Assembly (NCBI RefSeq): GCF_025264645.1
Contig: NZ_CP073696.1
Coordinates: 806,001-870,000 of the forward strand
Length of the DNA: 64,000 nucleotides
Direction of reading: 5' to 3'
Origin: Edaphobacter lichenicola
GTDB lineage: Bacteria > Acidobacteriota > Terriglobia > Terriglobales > Acidobacteriaceae
Shown here: positions 8,211-18,762 of the stretch, one piece after another
How the letters are laid out: every line of letters begins with the position of its first letter
Position numbering within the stretch: the stretch's first letter is position 1
Translations under genes and position numbers: made by a program
The notes under the pieces: generated by a model
The model's input: only the letters and a program-made list of their open reading frames with translations
Databases searched by the model: none
What the model was told of the DNA's origin: nothing

Positions 8211-9080
8211 TTAGCCGCCGAGGTCGATGAGGTTGACTTCGGCTACGGCCTGGCCGAGGAAGTTGGAGCCGAGGCGCTGGAACTTTTCGATGGAGTCGGT
8301 GGCGTAGAAGGTGCAGGTGGGGTGGCCGGTGGCGGCGAGGGTGGGGAAGTGTTCGGCGACGAGGGCCGCCGTGGCGCGGGCGGTGGCGTCGGCGGAGTCG
8401 ATGATGGTGAGGGGATGGTTAATGGAGGCGAGGGTGCGGTGGATGGCTTGCTCGATCAACGGGTAGTGGGTGCAGCCTAGCAGGAGCGTCTGGGTGGCCG
8501 GAGCAGACGCGAGGGCTTCGGTTAAGTAGATCTTCAGGACGTCGTCGGTGACCGGGTGGTTGGTCCAGCCCTCTTCGACGAGCGGGACGAGGAGTGGGCA
8601 GGCCTTTTCGCAGGCTTCGAGGCCGAGCGCGTTGAGGGCGTGGGTGTAGGCGTGGGATTGGACGGTGGCGGCGGTCGCGAGGACAAGGACGTGATGGGGT
8701 GATTCGACGGTGGGTTGCGTGGACGCGGCGAGGGCTGCGTGGGCTCCGGGTTGAACGACGCCGATGACTGGGATGGGCAGGGCTTGCTGGATGTCTTCGA
8801 GGGCGAGTGCGGTGGCCGTGTTGCAGGCGATGACGAGTAGGTCGGCACCTTGTTCGTGGAGGAACTTTGCGCTGGAGACGGCATAGCGGGCGATGGTCTC
8901 GCGGGACTTGGAGCCGTAGGGGAGGCGTGCGGTGTCGCCGAGGTAGATGTAGTGGGCGTTGGGGATGAGGGGGAGAAGCGCGCGAAGGACAGTGAGGCCG
9001 CCGAAGCCTGAGTCGAAGACGCCGATGGTGAGGGGTTTTGCGATGGTTGGCGGCTGGGTTTGGTTCGTGCTTTCGGTCAT
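8211..9080 (-). CDS. murI: Glutamate racemase
   Basis: MurI makes D-glutamate for peptidoglycan. The 289-residue sequence shows the N-terminal FDSGFGGLTVLR (D23), YLGDTARLPYGSKS, and both catalytic cysteines, C86 in ACNTATA and C203 in GCTHYPL. The length is normal for the family. AAAGG lies about 5 nt upstream of the ATG. The stop of the GerMN gene is 21 bp upstream, so it belongs to a run of minus-strand genes (amidase, GerMN, murI, EVE, secreted protein). Co-transcription with an amidase makes a wall-synthesis and remodelling unit likely. Confidence 0.97.
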   Translation of the reverse strand: MTESTNQTQPPTIAKPLTIGVFDSGFGGLTVLRALLPLIPNAHYIYLGDTARLPYGSKSRETIARYAVSSAKFLHEQGADLLVIACNTATALALEDIQQALPIPVIGVVQPGAHAALAASTQPTVESPHHVLVLATAATVQSHAYTHALNALGLEACEKACPLLVPLVEEGWTNHPVTDDVLKIYLTEALASAPATQTLLLGCTHYPLIEQAIHRTLASINHPLTIIDSADATARATAALVAEHFPTLAATGHPTCTFYATDSIEKFQRLGSNFLGQAVAEVNLIDLGG

Positions 9081-9101
9081 CTTGCCTTTGAGTATGACGG
9101 T

Positions 9102-9731
9102 TTACTGGGTTTCGGTGGGTGGGGTGGGATGGGTGGTGGTGTCGGTTGCGGGATAGGTGCGGAGGAGATCGGCGTGACCGGCGAGGGTGTCATGGGGCTG
9201 GCCGTCGACCAGGAAACGAATGGTGGTGACCTGCGGTAGAGCGGCGTGGAGTGTGCCGATGATCGATTGCATCGTGAGAGCTTCGACCAGGATGCCGGAG
9301 GGGTGGTTGTCGATGAAGGAGCTGCGGAGGTTGACGACTGCCAGCTGAGTTGTGTTCTGTGCGTTGGTTTGCGCTGGCTCACTGACTAGGAAGACGTCGT
9401 CGACGGCGGGGCCGCTTTGGAGTGGGTGAGCGGAGGCGGGCAGAGCGTAGCTTGTGAGGAGATGGTCCAGGAGGGCGCGGGCGCGGACGGTGGGCTCTTG
9501 TGGGAGCGCGAGCGATTCGGTAGTCGGGGTGATGGAGGCGTCGGCGTCGTTCGCGAGGTAGAGGGTGACGTCTTCGGTGTTGGCGGTGGTGGGGGCGGCG
9601 ATTGGGGTGGCGTCGTTGAGGGCGGCGAGGCGCTTGTGGGCCTGCTGACAGCCGTGGAGGAGGAAGGCGGCCATAAGAAGGATTCCTGCGATGAGGCTCC
9701 AGAAGAGGATGCGCTGGTAGCGGGGGATCAT
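9102..9731 (-). CDS. GerMN-domain protein, membrane-anchored
   Basis: The 209-residue product has an N-terminal membrane anchor (about 9-27, ending HGC; the lipobox is weak) and a GerMN domain at about 50-190, with DVTLYLAN, a helix containing ARALLDHLL, and the later AVVNLRSSF...EALTMQSIIGTL pattern. GerMN domains occur in spore germination proteins and in cell-envelope proteins of non-sporulating bacteria, often beside an N-acetylmuramoyl-L-alanine amidase, as here. Its ATG overlaps the amidase stop (ATGA at 9728-9731), so translation is probably coupled. AGGAG lies about 7 nt upstream. Confidence 0.85.
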   Translation of the reverse strand: MIPRYQRILFWSLIAGILLMAAFLLHGCQQAHKRLAALNDATPIAAPTTANTEDVTLYLANDADASITPTTESLALPQEPTVRARALLDHLLTSYALPASAHPLQSGPAVDDVFLVSEPAQTNAQNTTQLAVVNLRSSFIDNHPSGILVEALTMQSIIGTLHAALPQVTTIRFLVDGQPHDTLAGHADLLRTYPATDTTTHPTPPTETQ

Positions 9732-10453
9732 CGGGAGGCTCCTGTTGTTGCGCCTGCTCCTGTGTCTGCTAGTTGGCGGCTGCGCCAGGAGGAGAGACCG
9801 GCCGCGATGGCCTGGGCGACCTGTTGCTGGTAATTGGTGTCGGTGACGGGAGTGGTGTCATCGTCGCGGGTGAGGGGGGCGATCTCGACGGCGAGGGCGG
9901 GGCAGGTGAGGTTGTCGAGGGGTCGGATGGAGGCGCGGGTGACGAGGACGGGAAGCTTCGTGTGGATGAGCGCAAGGCCGATCTGATTGGCGAGGGCGCG
10001 GCTTTGGGGAATGGAAGCTGCCTGGGCGGTGTTCCAGGGGATGGGGTGGTGGGCGTCGGGGTCGTAGGTGTCGTCGGGTAGAGGGAGTTCGGAGGTGATG
10101 AGGTGGATGCCGTTGCCGCTGTTGGTGGCGTGGAGGATCAGGCAGGCGGTGGGGTGGGCGTGGTTGGCGATCTCGGCGCGCTGGTCGGTGGTGAAGGTGA
10201 CGGTGGGGTCGGCTTCGTGGGTTGACATGACGGAGAAGCCGTTGGTGGTGAGGAGGGCGCGGAGGCGTGCTCCGAAGGCCATGGTGAGGGATTTTTCGGT
10301 GACGTTGTCGGCGAGCTTGGCTCCGGGGTCGGGGCCTCCGTGGGCGGGGTCGATGAGGATGAGGGTGCGGGGGGTTGGAGTTTGTTGAGCTATGGCCGTC
10401 GCCGCCATGAGAGCGAGAAAGAGCGTGGCGATCTGTCGGTGTGGAGAGGTCAA
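9728..10453 (-). CDS. N-acetylmuramoyl-L-alanine amidase (Amidase_3)
   Basis: This is a zinc amidase that cleaves the stem peptide from muramic acid in the periplasm. A signal peptide (about 6-22) is followed by the catalytic domain. The four key residues are visible: H38 in DPAHGG, E53 in TEKSL, H108 in LILHAT and E190 in AVEIAPL. The core is short (241 residues) and carries no added peptidoglycan-binding domain. The start is TTG at 10453; it is kept because later starts would remove the signal peptide, although no good ribosome-binding site is visible. It heads the amidase-GerMN-murI-EVE run. Confidence 0.9.
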   Translation of the reverse strand: MTSPHRQIATLFLALMAATAIAQQTPTPRTLILIDPAHGGPDPGAKLADNVTEKSLTMAFGARLRALLTTNGFSVMSTHEADPTVTFTTDQRAEIANHAHPTACLILHATNSGNGIHLITSELPLPDDTYDPDAHHPIPWNTAQAASIPQSRALANQIGLALIHTKLPVLVTRASIRPLDNLTCPALAVEIAPLTRDDDTTPVTDTNYQQQVAQAIAAGLSSWRSRQLADTGAGATTGASR

Positions 10454-10498
10454 AGTGAAGGGTCTTGCTTGATTGTAGCTGGTAGAGCCGTTGAATCT

Positions 10499-11161
10499 TT
10501 ACGACTGAGGATGGATCGGTTGCAGGGTGAGTTTTACAGGAGGATAAGGTGTTGTCGATTTTGGCAGTGGAGCGTCGAGAGCCTGAAACCCTTCAGCTGT
10601 GACGTGAAGAATCGGTTGAGGGTTAGGAGCCACCACGAGGGCACACCCCCAAACGTCGGTTAGCAGAGGCTTGAGCGGTGTCTCAGGCTTTGACTGCAGC
10701 ACCAGAGTGGCTTGGACGGGATGACCTGATAAATCAGTCACGCAAACCGTGTAGCTGTAGTTTACGAGAGCGGCTTGCGTTTCATTCATTACCTCGACGT
10801 ATGAGCCACTTCCGGGCTCGAGGTGAAATAAGATCGGCCGGGTCTCCAAGTTTGTCGATACTGGTATGGGCTGGCTTGTGGAGCGAAATCCTTGGGCGTG
10901 CGCGTGAATCTCTGCAGGGGAAAGAGGCGCGGCGATGAAGAAACATCCCGCACCGTCGGTATGAGTATAGGAGAAGTTTCTGTTGGCCGCGCGGACGAGC
11001 ACCTCTGCGTTTGGTATGACTGCACCGGTGACATCAACAATCTGCCCTGTAACTGCTCTGGGCACAGGAGAATTTTGCGCACTAACGGCACAGGTAGGCC
11101 GCTGGTACTGCATAAGGCCGCCGCCGCCCGTCAGAACCAGTGCAAGAGTAAGAATCAGCAT
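10499..11161 (-). CDS. Secreted carboxypeptidase-regulatory-like domain protein
   Basis: The 220-residue product has an N-terminal hydrophobic segment and then a CarboxypepD_reg-like beta-sandwich (about 38-110: TGQIVDVTGAVIPNAEV, TDGAGCFFIAAPL, AQGFRSTSQPI). A second, more divergent copy occupies about 135-215 (VCVTDLSGHPVQATLVL, TDVWGCALVV, AEGFQALDAPL), so it appears to be a tandem duplication. Such domains are abundant in acidobacterial exported proteins and often precede TonB receptors; here it stands alone. The role is unknown. No clear ribosome-binding site precedes the ATG, and the gene is flanked by short gaps on both sides. Confidence 0.75.
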   Translation of the reverse strand: MLILTLALVLTGGGGLMQYQRPTCAVSAQNSPVPRAVTGQIVDVTGAVIPNAEVLVRAANRNFSYTHTDGAGCFFIAAPLSPAEIHAHAQGFRSTSQPIPVSTNLETRPILFHLEPGSGSYVEVMNETQAALVNYSYTVCVTDLSGHPVQATLVLQSKPETPLKPLLTDVWGCALVVAPNPQPILHVTAEGFQALDAPLPKSTTPYPPVKLTLQPIHPQS

Positions 11162-11221
11162 TGCTGGCAGAGTAAATTACGATTCCCGGAGAGCACAACA
11201 CTGTTGGTTGTAGAGCCTTCG

Positions 11222-12655
<1,434 letters not shown>

Positions 12656-12957
12656 GCGGTCGGGTTTCTCCAAAGTTGGAATTGAACTGATTGTACGGGT
12701 TTGGCGTAAAGAGACGGTTAGGAGCAGAAGGCGGAATCCGGAGGAGCAATGAAAACGTTGAAGAAGATAATGTTCATGCGGGCGGCGATGAGATGGTGAC
12801 AAAAGGGCTTGACAGGGGGTCTATTATCTGTGGAACAACGCATCGGAGCGTTTCGGCGTTGTGGCAGTGGGCTCGGGTGATTTGCGGAAAGATGGTGTGG
12901 TGATCTTCCTCCGGGTGCGCGGCAGCTGACGGGTCAGGTAGTTGCATAGGTGCCACG
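12656..12957. other. Divergent intergenic region upstream of DUF1015 and VWFA genes
   Basis: No gene was recognised in this 302-bp gap. A TTGACA hexamer at 12809-12814 is a perfect -35, but no good -10 lies 16-18 bp downstream; TATTAT at 12822-12827 is too close. A 16-codon frame at 12749 with a purine-rich leader has no recognisable product. Confidence 0.4.
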
Positions 12958-14064
12958 ATGGTTATCGATCTGCGGGACAAGATGGTGGACTGGGCAGTTA
13001 TCCTTGGCAAGGGGCGGGCGCGTTGGATGACGACGCGACGAGCGATGGTGGGGCTTGTCTTACTGCTTGGCGTGGGGTTGTGGGGCGCGAGTGTTTGCCG
13101 GGCGCAAGAGAATCCGCTGGACCAGGTGGCGACGCCAACAGCACCGCCGCCGCCGAAGACCCCTGAGGAGCAAAAACCGTTGCTGGAGGGCGCCGAGAAC
13201 GTTGCTGCTCATGCGACGTCGAGGCGAGATGCGCGGATACGGGTGGATGTGAATCTTGTTCTGGTACCGGCTACGGTGACCGATCCGATGAACCGCCTGG
13301 TGACCGGGCTGGAGCGAGAGAACTTTCAGGTCTTCGACAACAATATTGGCCAGGTGATCAAGAGTTTTTCGACGCAGGATGCACCGGTGACGATTGGGAT
13401 CATCTTCGACCTGAGCGGGAGCATGTCGTCGAAGTTTGTGCGGGCGCGGAAGGCGTTGAGCGAGTTTTTGAGGACATCGAATCCTCAGGACGAGTTTTTT
13501 GTCGTGGGATTCAATGACCGTCCCGCTGTGATTGTGGACTACACGTCGGAGGTGGACGACGTCGAGGCCCGGATGGTGATGCTGAAGCCGGAGAACCGGA
13601 CGGCGCTGATCGACGCGATCTATCTGGGCGTGGATAAGTTGAAGCAGGCAAAGTATGAGAGGAAGGCTTTGCTGATCATCTCCGATGGGGGAGATAACCG
13701 GAGCCGGTATACCGAGGGCGAACTGCGGCGAGTGGTGCGGGAGAGCGATGTGCAGATCTACTCGATCGGAATTTTCGACCAGTATGCACCGACGACCGAG
13801 GAGCAGTTGGGGCCAATTCTGTTGACCGATATCTGCGATATGACAGGGGGGCGCATGTTTCGGGTGTCCGAGTTGGGTGATCTTGGGGACATTGCTTCGC
13901 GGATCAGCGCGGAGCTGCGGAACGAATATGTGATTGGATATAGACCTTCTGAGGTGAAGCAGGACGGGAACTGGCGTAAATTGAAGATACGACTCGTACC
14001 GCCGCCGGGGCTTCCAGCTCTGACGGTACATAATCGCCAGGGGTACTATGCACCTTCGCAGTAG
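12958..14064 (+). CDS. Secreted VWFA-related protein of the acidobacterial type (first copy)
   Basis: A signal segment (about 28-50, ending CRAQ) is followed by a proline-rich linker, a short beta domain (about 92-140: RVDVNLVLVPATVTD, RENFQVFDN) and a von Willebrand A domain. The MIDAS metal site is intact: D151-L-S153-G-S155, T in TALIDAI near 222, and D in ISDGGDN near 245. The sequence pattern matches the VWFA-related family restricted largely to Acidobacteria, whose function is unknown; a ligand-binding role at the cell surface or periplasm is inferred. The in-frame ATG at 13027 is an alternative start that would give a compact signal peptide. It overlaps the next, paralogous gene by 17 bp. 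Confidence 0.88.
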   Translation: MVIDLRDKMVDWAVILGKGRARWMTTRRAMVGLVLLLGVGLWGASVCRAQENPLDQVATPTAPPPPKTPEEQKPLLEGAENVAAHATSRRDARIRVDVNLVLVPATVTDPMNRLVTGLERENFQVFDNNIGQVIKSFSTQDAPVTIGIIFDLSGSMSSKFVRARKALSEFLRTSNPQDEFFVVGFNDRPAVIVDYTSEVDDVEARMVMLKPENRTALIDAIYLGVDKLKQAKYERKALLIISDGGDNRSRYTEGELRRVVRESDVQIYSIGIFDQYAPTTEEQLGPILLTDICDMTGGRMFRVSELGDLGDIASRISAELRNEYVIGYRPSEVKQDGNWRKLKIRLVPPPGLPALTVHNRQGYYAPSQ

Positions 14065-15199
14065 GATTTTTGGGCCGTGGACTGCTGCGGCGGGATTGAT
14101 CATGTTGGTCGGTGGTGCGAGCGGATGGGCTCAGCAGCCAGCGGCTTCGCAGGCACAGGCGAAACAACAACCTGGTGCGGGACAGCCTTCGCTTACGGTG
14201 GACCGCGACCCGGTGGCTTCGCCCGATCCTGATTTACCCGCGGCAAGCCAGACTGGGACCGCGAAAGGGGTTGCGGCCGGGACCATCGCACGCGAGAACG
14301 GGAAGTACACGCTGCGGCAGGATGCATATGAGGTGCGGTTGAATGCGACTGTGCTCGATGGCAGCGGTCGCTCGGTTCAGACGCTGGGTAAAGATGACTT
14401 CCACGTCTATGAGGATGGAGTTCCACAGACGATTGCATCGTTTCGACATGAAGATCTGCCGGTGTCGCTGGGGCTGCTGATTGACAGCTCGGGGTCGATG
14501 TATGACAAGCGGCAGGCTGTAGATAAGGCCTCGGTGGACTTTGTGAAGTTGTCGAACCCTGAAGATGAAGAGTTTTTGGTGGACTTCTCATGGGAGGCGT
14601 TCATCGATCAGGACTTTACGAACAGTATCGACAAGCTGCAGCAGGGTTTGGGATTTATTAAGTCGAGCGGCGGGACTGCGATCTACGACGCGTTGGTGGC
14701 ATCGGCTGATTATCTCGCGAAGAATGCGAAGCATCCGAAGCAGGTTCTGCTTGTCGTGACGGATGGTGAAGATAACGCTTCGAGCGCGACGCTGGAGCAG
14801 ACGATTCGGAGGATTCAGGATCTGGATGGGCCGGTGATCTACTGTGTTGGTCTGCTGTTTGGCGATGACACGGATAAGCGCGAGTCGCGACATGCACGAC
14901 GGGTGCTGGAGACGCTGGCGGAGCAGACGGGTGGAGCGGCTTATTTTCCGAAGTCTGTACACGATGTGGATGCGATTGCTGCGGAGGTCGCGCAGGATAT
15001 CCGGACGCAGTACACGATTGCGTATCATTCGACGAAGTCGCCGACGCTGGGTGGGTACCGCGAGGTGCATGTGGAGGCAAAGTCGAAGAACTTTGGCAGG
15101 CTGTCGGTGCGGACACGGACGGGGTACTATCCGAGGGTTGTTGCGGATGCGTCGAAGGGTGGGGACGCGGAGTTCAGTTCCGGGAAGAAGAACCAATAG
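14048..15199 (+). CDS. Secreted VWFA-related protein of the acidobacterial type (second copy)
   Basis: This 383-residue paralogue of the preceding gene has a signal peptide (to about residue 28), a linker rich in Gln, Ala and Pro (29-80), the same short beta domain (EVRLNATVLD, DDFHVYEDG) and a VWA domain with intact MIDAS residues D146-S-S148-G-S150, T in TAIYDAL and D in VVTDGEDN. Both end in the same way (RTGYYPR here, RQGYYAP before). Its ATG lies inside the last codons of the first copy, so the two are translated from one message. Divergence between the copies is considerable, so the duplication is old. Confidence 0.88.
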   Translation: MHLRSRIFGPWTAAAGLIMLVGGASGWAQQPAASQAQAKQQPGAGQPSLTVDRDPVASPDPDLPAASQTGTAKGVAAGTIARENGKYTLRQDAYEVRLNATVLDGSGRSVQTLGKDDFHVYEDGVPQTIASFRHEDLPVSLGLLIDSSGSMYDKRQAVDKASVDFVKLSNPEDEEFLVDFSWEAFIDQDFTNSIDKLQQGLGFIKSSGGTAIYDALVASADYLAKNAKHPKQVLLVVTDGEDNASSATLEQTIRRIQDLDGPVIYCVGLLFGDDTDKRESRHARRVLETLAEQTGGAAYFPKSVHDVDAIAAEVAQDIRTQYTIAYHSTKSPTLGGYREVHVEAKSKNFGRLSVRTRTGYYPRVVADASKGGDAEFSSGKKNQ

Positions 15200-15294
15200 C
15201 GTAGGATCGCTGATGGCGTGGCGGGCACCGCTGCGGATATCTCCGTCTGTCGGTACGATGAGATAGGACGTTAATGGTGTGAGGAATTGGATTG

Positions 15295-16221
15295 ATGAAG
15301 GTCGTTGAGAATATTTTGGAGCTAGTGGGGCAGACGCCAATGGTGCGGCTGCGCCGGCTGGAACAGGCAAGTGGCGTTGAGAGTTGCGCTGAGATTTGGG
15401 CGAAGCTGGAGTATTTGAATCCGGGTGGAAGCGTCAAGGACAGAGCCGCGCTTGGAATTGTGCTGGATGCGGAGCGGCGCGGTGTGTTGCAGCCGGGCGG
15501 CACGATTGTCGAAGCCACGGCGGGGAATACCGGCGTAGGACTGGCGTTGATCGGCGTAAATCGCGGGTACAAGGTGATGCTGTATGTGCCAGAGCAGTTT
15601 GCGGAGGAGAAGTGCAAGCTGATGCGTGGGCTCGGCGCGACGGTGGTGCGGACGCCCGAGGCCGAGGGAATGGTTGGGGCGATTCAGCGGGCGTTGCAGT
15701 TTGAGAAGGAGACGCCGGGAGCGTTTGCGGCACTGCAGTTTGAGAATCCGGCGAACCCTGACTTTCATGAGGAGACGACGGCGGCGGAGATCTGGGAGCA
15801 GATGGAGGGCCGCGTGGATGCCTGGGTTTCGGGGGTGGGATCGGCGGGTACTTTTACTGGAGTGGCACGATTTTTCAAGAAGAAGCGGGCAGGGATTTTG
15901 ACGGTTGCGGTTGAGCCGCAGGGGAGTGTTTTGGAAGGTGGAGAACCGGGACCGCACCAGGTGGAAGGGATTGGAGTGTCGTTTATTCCGGCAACGTTTG
16001 ACCGGAATGTCTGCGATCGCGTGATGAAGGTGATGGATGAGCCGGCGCTTGCGATGGTGAAGCGGTTGGCTGCGGAGGAGGGCGTCTTTGCCGGATCGAG
16101 CGCGGGGGCGATGTTATGCGCGGCGGTCGATGTTGCGAAGGAGCTTGGCGCGGATAAGAGGGTGGTTACGGTGATTCCAGATTCGGCGGAGCGGTATCTG
16201 TCGAAGGGATTGCTTAATTAA
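15295..16221 (+). CDS. Cysteine synthase / cystathionine beta-synthase family PLP enzyme
   Basis: This is a fold-type II PLP enzyme of 308 residues. The PLP lysine is K48 in LNPGGSVKDRA, followed by the phosphate-binding GNTGVGLAL motif and the C-terminal FAGSSAGAML loop. It has no CBS domains, so it resembles CysK/CysM or the O-acetylserine-dependent cystathionine beta-synthase MccA. The neighbouring cystathionine gamma-lyase/synthase gene 37 bp downstream favours a reverse-transsulfuration pair as in Bacillus mccA-mccB, but a plain O-acetylserine sulfhydrylase is not excluded. The ATG at 15295, 10 nt after GAGG, is preferred to the TTG just before it. Confidence 0.9.
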   Translation: MKVVENILELVGQTPMVRLRRLEQASGVESCAEIWAKLEYLNPGGSVKDRAALGIVLDAERRGVLQPGGTIVEATAGNTGVGLALIGVNRGYKVMLYVPEQFAEEKCKLMRGLGATVVRTPEAEGMVGAIQRALQFEKETPGAFAALQFENPANPDFHEETTAAEIWEQMEGRVDAWVSGVGSAGTFTGVARFFKKKRAGILTVAVEPQGSVLEGGEPGPHQVEGIGVSFIPATFDRNVCDRVMKVMDEPALAMVKRLAAEEGVFAGSSAGAMLCAAVDVAKELGADKRVVTVIPDSAERYLSKGLLN

Positions 16222-16258
16222 TTTTCCATATTTTAGATTGTGATTGTTGAGGTTACAG

Positions 16259-17419
16259 ATGACGGAAGCGACAAAGAGATTTGGGTTTGCAACGCGGGCG
16301 ATCCACGATGGGCAACCCTCGGATGAGACGACGGGTGCGGTGAATGTGCCGATCTATCTGACCTCGACCTACCAGCAGGAGGAGATCGGGAAGAACAAGG
16401 GGCATGAGTATGCGCGACTGACTAATCCGACTCGGGATGCGCTGGAGGAGAACCTGCGCTCACTGGAGGGTGGAACCAGCGCGCATGCGTTTGGCAGTGG
16501 AATGGCCGCGATTACGGCGCTTTGCACGATGATGAAGACGGGCGACCATGTGGTTTGCTCAGACAACGTCTATGGCGGGACGGGACGGCTGTTTGATTAT
16601 GTGCTGACGAACTATGGGTTGACGTTTACCTATGTCGACACGAGCGTTGCGGAGAATGTTGCCGCGGCGATTACTCCGGCGACGAAGCTGGTGCATATCG
16701 AGACGCCGACGAATCCGATGATGTCACTGACGGATATTGGTGCGGTGGCGAGGATCTGCCACGCGAAGGGTGTGGAGTTGAGTGTGGACAATACGTTTTT
16801 GTCGCCGTATCTGCAGCAGCCCATCGCGTTGGGTGCGGATATTGTGATGCACTCGACGACGAAGTTTTTGAACGGCCACTCGGATGGGCTGGGTGGCGTG
16901 CTTGTTTGCACGAAGCCGGAACAAGCTGAGAGATTTCGGTTTGTGCAAAAGTGCACTGGGGGGATTCTCTCGCCGTTTGATAGCTATCTACTGATGCGCG
17001 GGGTAAAGACGCTGGCGGTGCGGATGAAGCAGCATGACGCGAATGGTCGCGTAGTTGCGGACTTTTTGAAGGGGCACAAGAATGTGCAACAGGTGTTTTA
17101 TCCGGGGTTGGCTGAGCATCCGCAGCATGAGTTGGCGAAGCGTCAACAGCGCGGATTCGGGTCGATGATCTCGATGGAACTGGGGTCGTTGGAGAGGGCG
17201 AATGCGTTTGCGAAGTCGCTGCGGCTGGGGCTGCTGGCCGAGTCGCTGGGTGGAGTGGAGACGCTGATCTGTCATCCGGCCACGATGACGCATGCTGCGG
17301 TTGGGGCCGAGGGTCGCGCGAGGCTGGGGATTACGGACGGGTTGATGCGTGTTTCAGTTGGGATCGAAGATGTCGAGGATATTGTGGCGGATCTGGAGCA
17401 GGCTTTGGATCGGATCTAA
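16259..17419 (+). CDS. Cystathionine gamma-synthase / gamma-lyase family PLP enzyme
   Basis: This is a fold-type I Cys/Met-metabolism enzyme of 386 residues. Visible features are the N-terminal ATRAIHDGQ, substrate-phosphate residues YARLTNPTRD, the SGMAA turn, ETPTNP near 149-153, the PLP lysine K202 in HSTTKFLNGHSD, and the C-terminal VSVGIEDVEDIVADL. Sequence alone does not separate synthase (MetB) from lyase (MccB); the upstream beta-synthase suggests the lyase direction, making cysteine from homocysteine. The start is ATG 16259 with GAGG 6 nt upstream. A strong terminator follows. Confidence 0.92.
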   Translation: MTEATKRFGFATRAIHDGQPSDETTGAVNVPIYLTSTYQQEEIGKNKGHEYARLTNPTRDALEENLRSLEGGTSAHAFGSGMAAITALCTMMKTGDHVVCSDNVYGGTGRLFDYVLTNYGLTFTYVDTSVAENVAAAITPATKLVHIETPTNPMMSLTDIGAVARICHAKGVELSVDNTFLSPYLQQPIALGADIVMHSTTKFLNGHSDGLGGVLVCTKPEQAERFRFVQKCTGGILSPFDSYLLMRGVKTLAVRMKQHDANGRVVADFLKGHKNVQQVFYPGLAEHPQHELAKRQQRGFGSMISMELGSLERANAFAKSLRLGLLAESLGGVETLICHPATMTHAAVGAEGRARLGITDGLMRVSVGIEDVEDIVADLEQALDRI

Positions 17420-17439
17420 GGTTGACTCAGTTGGATCTT

Positions 17440-17474
17440 AGGGCGCGGGCTTGATGCTTGCGCCCTATTTTTTT
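17440..17474 (+). terminator. Rho-independent terminator after the cystathionine gene
   Basis: AGGGCGC (17440-17446) pairs with GCGCCCT (17460-17466) around a 13-nt loop and is followed by ATTTTTTT. Stem and T-run are both of classic form, 20 bp past the stop codon. Confidence 0.85.
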
Positions 17475-17553
17475 GCAGATGGGGTGGACTGAGCCAGAGT
17501 ATGCATGAATGTGATACATGTATTAGCGTTGGTTATGGAGCTTCGGAGGGGTC

Positions 17554-18711
17554 ATGTTCGGTTTGACGGAAGAGCAAAGGCAGTTGCAGAGTGCGGTGCG
17601 GGCGTTCGCTGAGGGTGAGATTGCGCCGCATGTGTCGGAGTGGGACGAGAAGAGCGAGTTTCCGCATGAGGTGGTGAAGAAGCTCGGCGCAATGGGTTTG
17701 TTGGGGGTGATCTTTCCTGAGTCGCTGGGTGGCGCTGGAATGGGTTACGTCGAGTATGTTCTCGCGATTGAGGAGCTGTCGCGTGTGGATGGGAGTGTGG
17801 GGATTATCGTGGCGGCACACAATTCGCTTTGCACGAACCACATCATGCTGGGCGGGAATGATGAACAAAGGAAGCGGTGGGTTCCGAAGCTGGCGAGTGG
17901 GGAGTGGCTGGGCGCTTGGGGGCTGACGGAGCCGGGGTCGGGTTCGGATGCGGGTGGGGCGCGGACGACTGCAGTGAAGCGGGGTGATACGTGGGTTTTG
18001 AACGGGAGCAAGACGTTCATTACGAATGGCAGCTATGCGAACTGCGCTGTGGTGCTCGCGGTGACGGATAAAGAGAAGGGAACTCGTGGGGGGATCTCGG
18101 CGTTTGTGGTGGAGCGTGGGACGAAGGGGTTTCGGTCGGGGCGGAAGGAGAACAAGCTAGGGCTGCGAGCCAGCGATACGGCGGAGTTAATCTTCGAAGA
18201 TTGCGAGATTCCTGCGGAGAACCTGGTTGGCAAAGAGGGCGACGGTTTCAAAGATGCGATGCGGGTGCTGGATGGGGGAAGGATTTCGATCGCTGCGTTG
18301 AGTTTGGGGATGGCGCGTGGGGCGCTGGATGCCGCGATGAAGTATGCGCAGGAGAGACGGCAGTTTGGGAAGGCGATCAGCGAGTTTCAGGCGATTCAGT
18401 TCAAGCTGGCAGATATGGCGACGCAGTTGGATGCAGCGTGGTTGTTGACGATGCGAGCGGCGCAGATGAAAGATGCCGGGAAGAAGGTAACGCTGGAGTC
18501 GGCGATGGCGAAGCTGTATGCGAGCGAGGCCGCATGCAGGATCTGTGACGAGGGTGTGCAGATTCACGGCGGATATGGGTTCATCAAGGACTATCCGGCA
18601 GAGAAGTTTTATCGAGATGTGAGGCTGTGTCCGATTGGTGAGGGAACCAGCGAGATTCAGCGGATGGTGATTGCGCGGGAGTTGCTGGGGAAGAGCCCTA
18701 GTCGCGGGTAG
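17554..18711 (+). CDS. Acyl-CoA dehydrogenase (short/medium-chain type)
   Basis: The enzyme oxidises acyl-CoA to enoyl-CoA using FAD, passing electrons to ETF. The 385-residue protein shows the N-terminal helical domain, the beta-domain motif [14 protein letters not shown] (about 129-142) and FITNGS, and the C-terminal signature with [13 protein letters not shown] and the catalytic base E363 in [10 protein letters not shown]. The E position is that of short- and medium-chain enzymes rather than long-chain or isovaleryl ones. GAGGGG precedes the ATG. It stands alone, with a terminator on each side; no ETF or enoyl-CoA hydratase gene is nearby, so the substrate chain is undetermined. Confidence 0.94.
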   Translation: MFGLTEEQRQLQSAVRAFAEGEIAPHVSEWDEKSEFPHEVVKKLGAMGLLGVIFPESLGGAGMGYVEYVLAIEELSRVDGSVGIIVAAHNSLCTNHIMLGGNDEQRKRWVPKLASGEWLGAWGLTEPGSGSDAGGARTTAVKRGDTWVLNGSKTFITNGSYANCAVVLAVTDKEKGTRGGISAFVVERGTKGFRSGRKENKLGLRASDTAELIFEDCEIPAENLVGKEGDGFKDAMRVLDGGRISIAALSLGMARGALDAAMKYAQERRQFGKAISEFQAIQFKLADMATQLDAAWLLTMRAAQMKDAGKKVTLESAMAKLYASEAACRICDEGVQIHGGYGFIKDYPAEKFYRDVRLCPIGEGTSEIQRMVIARELLGKSPSRG

Positions 18712-18725
18712 TCTGCTTGAAACAG

Positions 18726-18756
18726 AGCGGCGCACTTATGACTGCTGCGCGCCGCT
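18726..18756. terminator. Bidirectional hairpin between convergent genes
   Basis: AGCGGCGC (18726-18733) pairs with GCGCCGCT (18749-18756) around 15 nt. It lies between the ends of the acyl-CoA dehydrogenase and the oligogalacturonate lyase-like gene. The following TTGGGTTTATTT is moderately T-rich on the plus side. Confidence 0.65.
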
Positions 18757-18762
18757 TTGGGT

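Noticed and set aside
12749..12799. 16-codon leader peptide upstream of the VWFA genes
   Set aside because: It has a purine-rich leader but the spacing is only 2 nt and the peptide shows no attenuator-type repeat or hairpin.
12809..12827. Perfect TTGACA with TATTAT downstream as a promoter for the VWFA genes
   Set aside because: The hexamers are only 7 bp apart instead of about 17, and no other good -10 is present at the right distance.
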